The notes beneath the pieces were generated by a model. That model was given only the letters and a program-made list of their open reading frames with translations, was not told the origin of the DNA and ran no database searches. The position numbers and the translations under genes were made by a program. A DNA stretch of 64,000 nucleotides from Psychrobacter fulvigenes. GTDB taxonomy: Bacteria; Pseudomonadota; Gammaproteobacteria; Pseudomonadales; Moraxellaceae. The DNA lies in assembly GCF_904846155.1 (NCBI RefSeq), contig NZ_CAJGZP010000001.1, forward strand, positions 1-64,000, read 5' to 3'. Below are positions 22,866 through 32,837 of this stretch, in pieces (the stretch's first letter is position 1; every line of letters begins with the position of its first letter).

Positions 22866-24431
22866 TCACTTGGCAGGATACCCCGTAATATCTTGGATGC
22901 TTTGATATAAGGGCTTTAAGCGCTCGTACATTTTTAGATAGACCTCGTTATAAAGGCGTTTGTAGAGCTGGACATTGGCCTCAATAGGCAAGAACTCATC
23001 GCCCAAATGAGTCATCGCTTGCGTCGCGGCTAAATGGTCGGGATAGACGCCGAGCCCCACCGCGCAGTTGATAGCAGCGCCTAAACCTGAAGCTTCATAA
23101 GTGTGTGGACGATAGGCGGGCATACCAAAGATATCGGCAGTGAGCTGCATGGCTGAATCACTTTGTGAGCCACCACCAGAGACGCGCAGGTGTTTGATGG
23201 ATTTGCCTGTGCGCTTCTCGATAGTATCAAAGCCCAGTTTGAGCTCATAAGCCAGCCCTTCCAAGATAGCGCGGTAGACGTGTGCCCGCGTGTGCACATC
23301 GCCAAAACCAATGAGCGCGCCTTTGCCCTCAACACCTGGATGACGGACGCCGGGCGACCAGTATGGCTGCATCATCAGCCCCATGCAGCCTGCTGGAATG
23401 TCTTTGACCGCTGCATCGAGGAGCTTTTCGGTATCGACCCCCTGCGTCTTTGCTAGCTGAGCTTCATATTGGGCAAATTGTTCTTTGAACCAGCTGACCA
23501 TCCAAAAGCCGCGATAGATCATATACTCATGGTTATAGTAATTTGGCGCGGCAGCGGTATAGGCGGGCATGTGCTTGAGGATCTCGACATAATTGCTCGA
23601 GGTGGTGTTAATAGTCGCAGTAGTGCCAAAGCTTAAGCAGGCAGTGTCGGCAGCGAGACCTGCCGAACCCAATGCTTCGCAGGCTTTATCGCTAGCGGCT
23701 GCAATCATGGGTGTGCTTTCTAAAATTCCAGTAGCTTTGGCGGCTTTGGTACTGATATGCCCGAGCGCTTGTCCTGGTGGTACGATCTTGGGCATCTGCT
23801 CTGGTCGGCAGCTGAATAAGCGCCACTTGATATTGTTGGGTTTCAGCCACGTTTGCGCTTTATAGTCATAAGGGAGATAGCCTAGGGCGTGACCAGTGGA
23901 GTCGGTAAGTATACCTGTGAGCTGATAGGTGAGATACGCTGATAGATTGACGTAATGGGCAGTCTTTGCCCACATCTCAGGCTCGTGATGGGCAAGCCAG
24001 TTACAGCGCGCTTTTTGCTGTGCTTCTTGTACCAGCTCGCCCATGCCAATGACTTTGGTCAGGGGATTCAGGAAACCAATATCGTTGGTTTCGCCGCGGC
24101 GTAAATCCATCCATACAATAGCAGGGCGTAGAGGCCGTTTATCCTTATCCAGACAGATCATGGTATAGCGCTGGGTGGCGAGACTGACGCCTGCGATTTG
24201 CTCAGGAGTGATAGTGCTCGTTTGCCATAACTGCTGGCAGGCTTCACTTAACTTTTGCCAATAATAGTCGGCGTGCTGCTCAGCATAATTGGGCTGCTCG
24301 GAGAAATACGGCTCGATAGGGACGCGGGCTTTACTGATCTCATTACCAAATTGATCGAAGATAAGTGCTCTGACGCTTTGAGTGCCATTGTCGATAGCTA
24401 AGAAATAAATAGGGTCATCAAGGGTGGTCAT
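22866..24431 (-). CDS. FGGY-family carbohydrate kinase
   Basis: FGGY kinases phosphorylate polyols and sugars with ATP. The 521-residue protein has the N-terminal FGGY fold (AIDNGTQSVRALIFD near residue 11). The C-terminal nucleotide-binding half carries SGGGSQSDSAMQLTADIFG, similar to the glycerol/xylulose kinase signature. It is the third gene of a minus-strand group after an alkylglycerone-phosphate synthase-like oxidase and a GlpD-like dehydrogenase. This makes glycerol or a glycerol-like polyol a plausible substrate. A 175-bp gap with a palindromic repeat separates it from the glpD-like gene, so co-transcription is uncertain. It is not a standard GlpK. Confidence 0.87.
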   Translation of the reverse strand: MTTLDDPIYFLAIDNGTQSVRALIFDQFGNEISKARVPIEPYFSEQPNYAEQHADYYWQKLSEACQQLWQTSTITPEQIAGVSLATQRYTMICLDKDKRPLRPAIVWMDLRRGETNDIGFLNPLTKVIGMGELVQEAQQKARCNWLAHHEPEMWAKTAHYVNLSAYLTYQLTGILTDSTGHALGYLPYDYKAQTWLKPNNIKWRLFSCRPEQMPKIVPPGQALGHISTKAAKATGILESTPMIAAASDKACEALGSAGLAADTACLSFGTTATINTTSSNYVEILKHMPAYTAAAPNYYNHEYMIYRGFWMVSWFKEQFAQYEAQLAKTQGVDTEKLLDAAVKDIPAGCMGLMMQPYWSPGVRHPGVEGKGALIGFGDVHTRAHVYRAILEGLAYELKLGFDTIEKRTGKSIKHLRVSGGGSQSDSAMQLTADIFGMPAYRPHTYEASGLGAAINCAVGLGVYPDHLAATQAMTHLGDEFLPIEANVQLYKRLYNEVYLKMYERLKPLYQSIQDITGYPAK

Positions 24432-24494
24432 AGTCGTCCTTAACTATGTGGGGAATAAATATATGGCTCATTTAAAATATGAGGCGCTGGTAGC

Positions 24495-24574
24495 GTGCTA
24501 CTGGTACAAATTTTCCTTGCTTGCTGTGTGACTTCGTCACTCCAGAGGCTACACAAAATTTGTTCCAGCAGCAC
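24495..24574. repeat. Dispersed palindromic repeat, copy 3
   Basis: An 80-bp element has arms GTGCTACTGGTACAAATTTT and AAATTTGTTCCAGCAGCAC, complementary apart from two or three positions. The core has CTTGCTTGCTGTG and CCAGAGGCTACAC. The ends match copy 2 and the core matches copies 1 and 2. Confidence 0.8.
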
Positions 24575-24605
24575 TGTATCGATTTCAAAATAACCTAGAA
24601 AACCA

Positions 24606-26288
24606 TTAAGCTACAGGCAAGTGATAATAACGCTGCCATAAACTGGTGTAGCGACTGACTTCTTGCTGCCATTTTTGCTCATCCCAGCCCAGCTCCTGCT
24701 GACATATTTGCTTTAGTCTGGCACTAATTAATGGTGTCATCGCGCCATTTGGTAGTATTAAACCTAAACGCGTCCGCCGCAATAATAAATCATCTAAATG
24801 AATGACCTGTTCACAGCGCGCGGCAAAGCGAATCTCTGCCCAGATGGTATTGCTGTCGGTCACGTAAGCCAAATCATCGTCATGCGCCAGCTCAAGTAAG
24901 GTATCAAGCTGTAGACCATAAAACCCTTGCAAGCGCTGTTGTAAGTCAGTTGGCATAGTCGCAAACTTGGGATGGGTTGGGGTTGGATTACTAAAGACTT
25001 GGCTGCTATACGACGCCTCATCCTGAATAGCTGACTCATCAAGCGCGAGCACCTGTTGGCACACCTTTAGAACATCAAGAGCGATAAGGCGGAAGGTCGT
25101 TAGCTTGCCGCCGCTAACGGTCACTAGGTTGTTATCTAGCCAGACGCTATGGTCACGCTTTTCTTTACTAGGGCTGACGCGCTTGCCATTGCCGCACTCT
25201 GAGATGAGCGGACGCACACCTGCCCACGTGCTAATCACATCTTCTCGGCTCAGATTGGCATGATCAAAGAGATCATTTGTCGCTTCCAATAAATAATCCA
25301 CTTCTGCGCTGGTGATACCGACCTCTTCATCGTCTAAAGGCGGATGATCCAAGTCTGTGGTACCAATGACTGATCGATTCTCCCATGGAAAGACAAACAA
25401 AGCCCGTTTATCGACAGGGTGCAGTAGGGTGTAGGCTTGATTGATGGGTAAGCGCTGTTGACTGACCACCAAATGGCTGCCACGAGACGGACGAATTTGC
25501 TTACGAAATGATTGTTCCGTCTGAGTGTTGGCTTGCATCCGTAACGTGTCTGCCCATGCACCCGTTGCGTTGACGACGACTTTTGCATGAATGTCGTAAG
25601 TTGAGGCGTCGTTGTTAAGGGTTAAAGAAGTCGAGTCATTGTCGTTGGTTATGGCAGCGGTGTCTTGTAGCCTTGCGCCCACGACCAAACCTTGCTCATC
25701 GGTAAGTAATGAATCGGCTTTGAGGTAGTTAATCGCCTGCGCCCCGTCATGAATGGCTTCATCCAGCACGCGCATCACTAGGCGTGAGTCATCGGTCACT
25801 GCATCGCTAAATTGGCTAGCACCCAAAAACTTGTCTTGCTTGATATGAGGATTCAGACGCAAAAAAGCGTCCTTTTTAAAGTAGGTAAAATAGCGTTTGC
25901 CCGCGAGTTTATCGTAGACTCGCAGCAAGGTGTTGAACATCCATGGCGGTGGAAACTTGCCTTTATAATGCGGCATGACATAGTGCATCTCGTTGACCAG
26001 ACCGCCTGCTTCACTGAGCATACGTTCACGCTCACGGACACTCAGCAAGGTAGTTTTATAGTCGCCCGAGGCAATATAGCGTAGCCCGCCATGTACCATT
26101 TTGCTTGAACGGCTAGACGTGCCCCAAGCAAAGTCTTTTTGTTCAATAAGTAACACTTCTAAGCCGCGCCTTGCTGCCTCGCGAGCAATACCAGCGCCCG
26201 TAATACCGCCACCGATAATCAGTATATCCCAAGGTTCTGAACGTGCTAGGGGAGCAAGTGCTTGCTGGCGCTGTTTGCTTTGGTTCAT
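24606..26288 (-). CDS. GlpD-like FAD-dependent glycerol-3-phosphate dehydrogenase/oxidase
   Basis: This flavoprotein family oxidises sn-glycerol-3-phosphate to dihydroxyacetone phosphate at the membrane. The 560-residue sequence has the Rossmann FAD motif IIGGGITGAGIAREAARRG near residue 26, SSRSSKMVHGGLRYI, the substrate-region HPVDKRALFVFPWENRSVIGTTD and the C-terminal GlpD/GlpA domain. It starts 32 bp downstream of the alkylglycerone-phosphate synthase-like gene, which strongly suggests one transcript. Whether this is the main aerobic GlpD or a dedicated partner of its neighbours cannot be decided from the window. Confidence 0.9.
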   Translation of the reverse strand: MNQSKQRQQALAPLARSEPWDILIIGGGITGAGIAREAARRGLEVLLIEQKDFAWGTSSRSSKMVHGGLRYIASGDYKTTLLSVRERERMLSEAGGLVNEMHYVMPHYKGKFPPPWMFNTLLRVYDKLAGKRYFTYFKKDAFLRLNPHIKQDKFLGASQFSDAVTDDSRLVMRVLDEAIHDGAQAINYLKADSLLTDEQGLVVGARLQDTAAITNDNDSTSLTLNNDASTYDIHAKVVVNATGAWADTLRMQANTQTEQSFRKQIRPSRGSHLVVSQQRLPINQAYTLLHPVDKRALFVFPWENRSVIGTTDLDHPPLDDEEVGITSAEVDYLLEATNDLFDHANLSREDVISTWAGVRPLISECGNGKRVSPSKEKRDHSVWLDNNLVTVSGGKLTTFRLIALDVLKVCQQVLALDESAIQDEASYSSQVFSNPTPTHPKFATMPTDLQQRLQGFYGLQLDTLLELAHDDDLAYVTDSNTIWAEIRFAARCEQVIHLDDLLLRRTRLGLILPNGAMTPLISARLKQICQQELGWDEQKWQQEVSRYTSLWQRYYHLPVA

Positions 26289-26320
26289 AAATTTGTCATC
26301 TTAATTGTCATTTTTATGTT

Positions 26321-28060
26321 TTAGTTTTCAAGCAAAACCCCTGGGTTCATACGCTGCTCAGGGTCTAAGCTTTTCAGCATATCACGGGTCACTTGAATAC
26401 CCAGCTCGCCTTTTTCGGCAGTTAAGTATGGCGCATGATCATGGCCAACGCCATGTTGGTGCGATATCGTGGCTGCACCATTGGCCAGACTGATACTGGC
26501 AGCCTGTTTGATTTTTTGCCAACGCTGTAAGGTGCTGGCGTGGTCTTTGGCCGCGCGAAAGAAGTAGGTGGTATAGAGACTGGCGCCTTGCTTATAGACG
26601 TGCGAGATATGAGTGAATGCCATGACTGCTTCGCCTTCATCAGCCAGAGCGGTTTGTACCGCTTGTTGCATCTGCTGCATCTGCTTGTCGATATTACTCC
26701 AGTTGGTCGCGGTCTCAAAGGTATCGACCATGATGCCTTTTTCCCATAAGGTGCCGCGCAGATAAGGGAATTTAAAACGTCCATGCGCCCATATGCTGCC
26801 CATCAGATTGGCCAGTTTGCCACTTACGCCGCCGTACTGCCTTAATAGCTGCTTGAACTGAGTCAGTGCCAGCTTGTTTTGTGCTTTATCGCCTGTTACC
26901 CCGTACGTGAGCATAACTTTATCTGTGCTCATTCCGCGCGCCTTTAGGTAAGTGCTAATGGCCAAAAACTGACTGGGAGAGGTGCCCAAATGCAGATGTG
27001 CATCAGTCTCAACCGCATTGCTCAGGCGTAGCATCGAGAGTTTGATGTTTTTTTGCACCGCTTGTTTGAGTACTTCCTTACCCGCCTCCCAATTGGGCAA
27101 AAACACTACCTTGAATAGCTCTTCTTCTGGCTGAGCCTGCACGCACATTTTGACTTCAGTAAAAATACCGGCGCGGCCTTCAGTGCCCATCATCATCTCT
27201 CGCAGATCAGGCCCTGCTGATGACGCTGGGATATCAGCGATGTTGAGTACTCCTTGCGGAGTGACGAGTGTTCCACCCGCAAACATCTGCTCAATACGCC
27301 CGTAGCCTAGCGACTGCTGACCACTGGAACGCGCTGCAATCCAGCCGCCAAGCGTTGACAGCTCCCAAGACTGCGGATAATGTCCCAAGCGGTAGCCGTA
27401 CTCGTCCAACTGTGCTTCGACTGCTGGCCCTTGCGTACCTGCACCAAAAGTCGCAATTTGGCTCTCAGTATCTAAATCGATAAGCTGATCCATCTTGCTC
27501 ATGGCGATGGTCAATACTGGGCGAGCGCCCTTTTGTGGATTGATATGGCCGACCACTGAGGTGCCACCGCCAAAAGGAATGACAATGAGGTCATGCTCGC
27601 TGGCTAGTTTTAATAGTTCTTCAACATCAGCGGTCGATTGCGGATGCGCCACGCCATCAGGATAGACTTCAAAGTCACCGCTGTGCATGGCTATCCAGTC
27701 TGGGAAGCTTTGACCGCGAGCATGTCTGAGTCTGACCTCGTTATCAATAGAGACTATATCAAGTTCGATGATGGCAGCAGGCAAGCGCGATTTTGGGACG
27801 GTTTTGAGCACCTGTTGTAAGCTGATAGACTTGAGTTTTTTGGTCTTGCCGATGTGTGACCGAATCAGCTTTGCACCGTGTGGCGAGACTTTTTTATTAA
27901 TGTTGACATTGCCCCAACCATTCCAGCGGGTTTGCTCAATAGGCGTATTGGCAGGGGTATTGCCTTCTGAGGTGGCATTTAGCTCAACATTGTCAGTAGT
28001 AGAGATTGCCGCTGATTCTGGCGCAATACTTTTAGGAGTAAGTGATTTAATTTTGCTCAT
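26321..28060 (-). CDS. FAD-binding oxidase, alkylglycerone-phosphate synthase-like
   Basis: The 579-residue protein belongs to the FAD-binding_4 (VAO) family. The PP-loop is visible as VIPFGGGTSVVGH near residue 177, followed by the FAD-linked oxidase C-terminal domain. The family block WNGWGN near the N terminus and the C-terminal HQHGVGHDHAPYL resemble eukaryotic alkyldihydroxyacetonephosphate synthase. That enzyme makes ether-lipid precursors by swapping the acyl chain of acyl-DHAP for a fatty alcohol. It leads a unit with a GlpD-like dehydrogenase and an FGGY kinase, so a glycerol-phosphate ether or related substrate is plausible. D-lactate/glycolate-type oxidation is the alternative. Confidence 0.87.
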   Translation of the reverse strand: MSKIKSLTPKSIAPESAAISTTDNVELNATSEGNTPANTPIEQTRWNGWGNVNINKKVSPHGAKLIRSHIGKTKKLKSISLQQVLKTVPKSRLPAAIIELDIVSIDNEVRLRHARGQSFPDWIAMHSGDFEVYPDGVAHPQSTADVEELLKLASEHDLIVIPFGGGTSVVGHINPQKGARPVLTIAMSKMDQLIDLDTESQIATFGAGTQGPAVEAQLDEYGYRLGHYPQSWELSTLGGWIAARSSGQQSLGYGRIEQMFAGGTLVTPQGVLNIADIPASSAGPDLREMMMGTEGRAGIFTEVKMCVQAQPEEELFKVVFLPNWEAGKEVLKQAVQKNIKLSMLRLSNAVETDAHLHLGTSPSQFLAISTYLKARGMSTDKVMLTYGVTGDKAQNKLALTQFKQLLRQYGGVSGKLANLMGSIWAHGRFKFPYLRGTLWEKGIMVDTFETATNWSNIDKQMQQMQQAVQTALADEGEAVMAFTHISHVYKQGASLYTTYFFRAAKDHASTLQRWQKIKQAASISLANGAATISHQHGVGHDHAPYLTAEKGELGIQVTRDMLKSLDPEQRMNPGVLLEN

Positions 28061-28430
28061 ATGACATAACCTGTCGATTTATAATAATTGTATTTTGAAT
28101 GAGGGTTTGGCTAGGGCTGGTATAGCGTTAATCTAATAATACAGTTGATTCAATCTAAAAGAGGCATCAGGCAACTGAGCACAGATGTATAAATAATACT
28201 TCAAACGAGGTTAGCGCTGTCACTCTTTTATAGTGGATTGACTATGGCTGACAATTAGCAGAACTAACGGTAATAAGACTGATTATAAACTAATACCATA
28301 ATAATGATTATACAATACCATAGAACAAGCAACTATTTTTTATGAGATTGCGATTTATAAACGCGTTTACAGGGTTAAGGAACTCTAGCTGATCAAAAGT
28401 AAAGCTGTTATAGATTGTTAAGACATAAAA
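28061..28430. other. Intergenic region upstream of the oxidase operon, no gene seen
   Basis: These 370 AT-rich bases hold no convincing ORF. They must contain the promoter of the minus-strand operon. I could not identify a specific operator or a convincing promoter pair. Confidence 0.5.
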
Positions 28431-28464
28431 ATAAAAAGGCTGAACTACGAACGTAGTCCAGCCT
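28431..28464 (-). terminator. Rho-independent terminator of the BCCT gene
   Basis: Read on the minus strand, AGGCTGGACTACG and CGTAGTTCAGCCT form a 13-pair stem with one mismatch around a 2-base turn, then a T-rich tail. It lies about 45 bp after the transporter stop. Confidence 0.85.
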
Positions 28465-28508
28465 ATCTATCAACACCTGAAAATACCAATAACTTAAAAA
28501 GTGCTCAC

Positions 28509-30368
28509 TTATTCGTCTTTTCTGGCACTTTCCGTATCTTCTCGCATTTGCTCCCATTCCTCACTCTGCTGTAATACTGAGCCTTCAAGAGATTCTGAGG
28601 TTTCCCCTTCTTCCCAAGGCGCATTATCTGGCAGCTCTTCGATATGAATGGTTTTCAAGTTATAATCTGGTTGATAAGCCAAATCATAGCGCGCGGCTTT
28701 AATCACCGATACCATCATCATCGATAGAATGATAATAAGTGGCGCACCAGCGATGATAGACGCGGTCTGCAAGGTCTGTAGATCGCCTAAGAACATCAAG
28801 ATCGCAGGTAATAAGCACAAGGTAAATGCCCAAAACAGACGGTTCCAGCGGTGCGGTTCATCATCGACTTCTTTTTGTACCACAGAGGCTAGAATATAAG
28901 AGATCGAGTCAAAAGTAGTGGCGGTAAAGATGGTGGCTAAAAAGGTAAACACGGCGACCACGACATAAGACATTGGCAGGCTATTTAAAATTGAGAAAAT
29001 AGCAGCCGTCGGGGATTCGTTATTTAAGATGCCAACGACATCAACTGCGCCAGTCATTTGCAAATATAAACCATAATTGCCAAGGATGATCATAAACATC
29101 GCACAGCCAAGCGAGCCGTAAAACATCGAGCCTACGACCATATTACGAATGGTGCGCCCTCTGGAAATTTTGGCGATAAACAGTCCGATAGTCGGTGCAA
29201 ATACCAACCACCACGCCCAATAGAAAACGGTCCAATCTTGCGGGAAAGTGATGTTTTCAAAGCCAAATTCTTGAAAGTTTTTAAAGGGCTCGACATAGGT
29301 CATCATCCGCGGCATCTCGGTGATAGAACGACCTATGGCCTCCAAACCTGTGTTTAGGATGAAGACCGTAGGTCCGACGACCAATACGAATAATAAGAAG
29401 GCAACTGCCAAATAAAAGTTGATATTAGAGAGTTTTTGAATACCGCCTTTAAGACCTTGATACGCACTATAAGCAAAAATCATGGTAGTAATTAACAACA
29501 CCACAATCTGCATAGTGATGTTACGTGGTAAGCCAAATAAATTATATAAACCCTCATTAATCAGTGGTGAGGCCAGACCCAAGGTCGTCGCACCGCCGCC
29601 CACCATCCCAAAGACAAACAGGACATCGAGCATCTTTGCCCAATTACTACCCGCCAGCTTTTCACCCAATAATGGCATCAAAGTTTGGCTAACTTTGAGC
29701 ACTGGAGTCTGGCGCACATAATAAAAGTAAGCAATGGGAATGGCGGGTACTAAGTAGATCGCCCATGCCACAGGCCCCCAGTGAAACATACCGTAAGTGG
29801 TTGCCCAGCGGATGGCGTCAGGCGTGCCACCTTCTATACCAAAAGGCGGGCTTTGATAATAATATGCCCACTCAATCAAGCCCCAATACAAAATACTGGC
29901 ACCAATACCGCCGCAAAATAGCATCGCCGCCCATGAGCCATTAGAGAACTCAGCCGTCTCTTCTGGGCGACCCAGTTTAATCTTGCCGATATCAGAGAAA
30001 ACGATGTAAATCACGAACAGCATGGCTAGCACACCAAAGCCTAAGTAGGCAAAGCCAAAGTTATCAGTGACAAAAGCACGTGCTATGCCGACCCAAGTTT
30101 TACCTTGTTCGGGGAACAGTATCAAGGGGATGGCGATACCAAAAAGTATCACGAGCACCATGCCAAACGTAAACTTATCGATGCGGGTGTCTGGTACGTG
30201 GTCAGGTCGCCATTGCGGAATGGACATGCCCACATCAAAAGTACCCAGATGCGGCGGCTTGTGATACTTAGACCTGACTCTTACGTAATCTGGAAGGTAT
30301 TTTTTTTCAGGCTTGATCGTACCTTTATCAGGTTTTTTACTGTTTTGCTTATCATCAGAATTATCCAT
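28509..30368 (-). CDS. BCCT-family (betaine/carnitine/choline) transporter
   Basis: BCCT carriers import quaternary ammonium compounds such as betaine, choline or carnitine with Na+ or H+, often for osmoprotection. The 619-residue protein has twelve expected helices. It shows the family hallmarks GASILYWGLIEWAYYY and FYWAWWLVFAPTIGLFIAKISRGRTIR. Charged hydrophilic tails at both ends (about 70 residues at the N terminus and 60 at the C terminus) could be osmosensing or regulatory. The substrate is not determinable by eye. A short gene sits 31 bp upstream in the same direction. Confidence 0.93.
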   Translation of the reverse strand: MDNSDDKQNSKKPDKGTIKPEKKYLPDYVRVRSKYHKPPHLGTFDVGMSIPQWRPDHVPDTRIDKFTFGMVLVILFGIAIPLILFPEQGKTWVGIARAFVTDNFGFAYLGFGVLAMLFVIYIVFSDIGKIKLGRPEETAEFSNGSWAAMLFCGGIGASILYWGLIEWAYYYQSPPFGIEGGTPDAIRWATTYGMFHWGPVAWAIYLVPAIPIAYFYYVRQTPVLKVSQTLMPLLGEKLAGSNWAKMLDVLFVFGMVGGGATTLGLASPLINEGLYNLFGLPRNITMQIVVLLITTMIFAYSAYQGLKGGIQKLSNINFYLAVAFLLFVLVVGPTVFILNTGLEAIGRSITEMPRMMTYVEPFKNFQEFGFENITFPQDWTVFYWAWWLVFAPTIGLFIAKISRGRTIRNMVVGSMFYGSLGCAMFMIILGNYGLYLQMTGAVDVVGILNNESPTAAIFSILNSLPMSYVVVAVFTFLATIFTATTFDSISYILASVVQKEVDDEPHRWNRLFWAFTLCLLPAILMFLGDLQTLQTASIIAGAPLIIILSMMMVSVIKAARYDLAYQPDYNLKTIHIEELPDNAPWEEGETSESLEGSVLQQSEEWEQMREDTESARKDE

Positions 30369-30399
30369 TTCATTTTCTCTTTATGCTTGACGTTATAAT

Positions 30400-30633
30400 T
30401 TATAACTTACCTAGATCTTCTAAGTCTACAAACTCCCTTTTACCATAGACAGTATACATTTTGCGGTGGCTGTCTGGATAATGGCAAATATCGATCGGCG
30501 GTCTGTCACCACCCATTAGATAGACTGCGTCTGCATTGCTATTATTCACCCTAGAATGGGCTGCGATATCAGACTGAGTTAGAACGTAATCTTGAGTGCC
30601 TTTGAGCCTCTGCTGTTGTGGCGTATTCATCAT
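30400..30633 (-). CDS. Small hypothetical protein, 77 residues
   Basis: This small soluble protein has no motif I recognise. It is hydrophilic, with YVLTQSDIAAHSR and VDLEDLGKL-type segments. The ATG is preceded on the minus strand by a GGAGATG purine run, and the reading frame ends 31 bp before the BCCT gene, so it probably shares that transcript. Its conservation in relatives would decide whether it is real. Confidence 0.5.
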   Translation of the reverse strand: MMNTPQQQRLKGTQDYVLTQSDIAAHSRVNNSNADAVYLMGGDRPPIDICHYPDSHRKMYTVYGKREFVDLEDLGKL

Positions 30634-30913
30634 TCATCTCCATTACGATTACTTCTGGTTTAAGTCTATAGTAATTATAAATGCAGGGTTTTATTTATTT
30701 AATTATGTATAAAAAATGCTTAGCCGGTTTTTGCTGCGTTTATCTTGCACGCTGCTTACTGTCTTGACCCTAGCTAAACGCCTTAAATTCAAATAATTGC
30801 TGAGAAACACTAGTAATCATCAATAACTGCAAATAATTGGTCATCTAATAGCCAATAGATGGCCTAAACTTGTTAAAATAGGCCACTAATTTTTTCTTGA
30901 TGGACATCGATTT

Positions 30914-32533
30914 ATGACCAATGCCGCTGCCACTCCTGCACTACCTACGATTAAAGAAGACCGCATCCTTATCCTTGATTTTGGCTCGCAATATAGCCAG
31001 TTGATCGCCCGCCGTGTGCGCGATTCTGGCGTTTTTTGTGAGATGTTCCCTTATGACATCGATACTCAGCGTATCATCGATTTTGGCGCAAAAGGCGTCA
31101 TCTTATCGGGAGGCCCTGAGAGTGTCCATGCAGAGAACAGCCCGCGTATCAACGATGCAGTGTTTGAGCTTGGCGTGCCTGTATTGGGTATTTGCTACGG
31201 TATGCAAGCGATGGCAGATCGTTTCGGCGGGCAGGTTCATGCCAGTGATATCCATGAGTTTGGCGCAGCGACGATTGAAATCAGTGGTCAGTCGCAGCTC
31301 ACTGACGGTATAGAAGATAGCGTGACTGAAAACAATACTGCCAAGCTTGACGTGTGGATGAGTCATGGCGATAAGGTGATTGAAGCGCCTACAGGCTTCG
31401 ATATCATCGCCAGTACGCCCAGCTGTCCAGTAGCGATTATGGCAGATGACTCGCGCCATTATTATGGTCTACAGTTCCATCCTGAAGTGACCCATACTTT
31501 ACAAGGTGAGGTGTTACTTGGTCGTTTTGTGCATCAGATTTGTGGCTGTGCGGGTGATTGGACACCAGATAATATTATCGACATGCGTATTGAACAATTG
31601 CAAAAGCAAATCGGTGATAAGCAAGTATTGCTTGGACTGTCAGGCGGTGTCGATAGTTCAGTCGTAGCAGCGCTATTGCATAAGGCGATTGGCGATCAGC
31701 TGACGTGTGTGTTTGTCGATACAGGTCTCTTGCGTCTTCATGAAGGCGACCAAGTCATGCAGGTATTCGCAGAAAACATGGGCGTCAAAGTCATCCGTGT
31801 CGATGCCGAAGATTTATTCTTAAATGCATTGGCAGGCGAGTCTGATCCAGAAGCCAAACGTAAAATCATCGGTAAAACCTTTATCGATGTGTTTGCCGAT
31901 AGCGCCCGTCAAGTCAGCGAGCAAAGCGATGGCAAAGTCATTGAGTTCCTAGCACAGGGTACAATTTATCCTGACGTGATTGAATCAGCTAAGTCGCACC
32001 AAGGTAAAGCGCATGTGATTAAAAGCCATCATAACGTAGGCGGTCTGCCAGATGATTTAGCCTTTGAGTTGGTTGAGCCGTTACGTGATTTATTCAAAGA
32101 TGAAGTGCGTAAATTGGGTATCACTTTAGGTCTGCCTGCAAAAATGATTTATCGTCATCCGTTCCCAGGTCCAGGTTTGGGCGTGCGCATCTTGGGCGAA
32201 GTCACCAAAGAGTATGCTGATATCTTACGTCAAGCCGATGCTATCTTTATGCAAGAGCTCGAGCGTTCAGGTTGGTATGACAAAACCGCGCAGGCCTTTG
32301 CAGTATTCCAGCCGGTTAAGTCGGTCGGCGTGGTCGGTGATGGCCGCCGCTATGCGTGGGTGATTGCGCTACGTGCGGTTGAGACGGTAGACTTTATGAC
32401 CGCTCGCTTTGCCCATCTGCCGTATGATTTGATTGAGACGGTGAGTAATCGCATTATGAATGAGATCGCTGAGGTCTCACGTGTAACGTATGATGTGTCG
32501 AGCAAACCGCCTGCGACTATTGAGTGGGAATGA
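30914..32533 (+). CDS. guaA: GMP synthase (glutamine-hydrolysing)
   Basis: GuaA converts XMP to GMP. The 539-residue protein has the class I glutamine amidotransferase domain (nucleophile Cys in GICYGMQAM near residue 94). The ATP-pyrophosphatase domain has the PP-loop LSGGVDSSV near 241, and the dimerisation domain ends in PPATIEWE. The extra 12-14 residues at the N terminus relative to E. coli are common in relatives. Its 3' end is a known integration target for genomic islands. A P4-type integrase starts 300 bp downstream, and the coding sequence is preserved by the insertion. Confidence 0.96.
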   Translation: MTNAAATPALPTIKEDRILILDFGSQYSQLIARRVRDSGVFCEMFPYDIDTQRIIDFGAKGVILSGGPESVHAENSPRINDAVFELGVPVLGICYGMQAMADRFGGQVHASDIHEFGAATIEISGQSQLTDGIEDSVTENNTAKLDVWMSHGDKVIEAPTGFDIIASTPSCPVAIMADDSRHYYGLQFHPEVTHTLQGEVLLGRFVHQICGCAGDWTPDNIIDMRIEQLQKQIGDKQVLLGLSGGVDSSVVAALLHKAIGDQLTCVFVDTGLLRLHEGDQVMQVFAENMGVKVIRVDAEDLFLNALAGESDPEAKRKIIGKTFIDVFADSARQVSEQSDGKVIEFLAQGTIYPDVIESAKSHQGKAHVIKSHHNVGGLPDDLAFELVEPLRDLFKDEVRKLGITLGLPAKMIYRHPFPGPGLGVRILGEVTKEYADILRQADAIFMQELERSGWYDKTAQAFAVFQPVKSVGVVGDGRRYAWVIALRAVETVDFMTARFAHLPYDLIETVSNRIMNEIAEVSRVTYDVSSKPPATIEWE

Positions 32534-32580
32534 TTCCGCGTCTGGCACAGCCAGGCACCTGATGGCATGAAATGCCGCTA

Positions 32581-32607
32581 AGCCCGCGTAATTGCGGGCT
32601 TTTTTTT
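32581..32607 (+). terminator. Rho-independent terminator after guaA
   Basis: The perfect stem AGCCCGC/GCGGGCT around a 6-base loop is followed by T8. If the island joins inside the guaA 3' end, this terminator is island-supplied. Confidence 0.88.
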
Positions 32608-32707
32608 GTTTGTGTTTGGCACGATCTGGCAACGGGAGGAAGCGCCAAGCACCGTTTGAGCATGGCATTAAAGCTGGTATTATGGTTTGGCGATGCCATG
32701 ATTGATG

Positions 32708-32816
32708 CCGATACCATGCTGCGTTCTTTTGTGTGTTCATGGTATTAATATTCTATAAGTTACTGTTTCGTAAGAAAAAATACGATAAATTCGAGATTTT
32801 TTCAGCATGGTATCGG
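32708..32816. repeat. 14-bp inverted repeats in front of the integrase
   Basis: CCGATACCATGCTG at 32708-32721 and its exact reverse complement at 32803-32816 face each other across 81 AT-rich bases, just upstream of the integrase ATG. Related CATGGTATT and GCATGGC words are scattered between. This is the expected position for integrase arm sites or an operator of the integrase promoter. Confidence 0.6.
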
Positions 32817-32837
32817 AGACGAAGAAGGACAAGGTAC

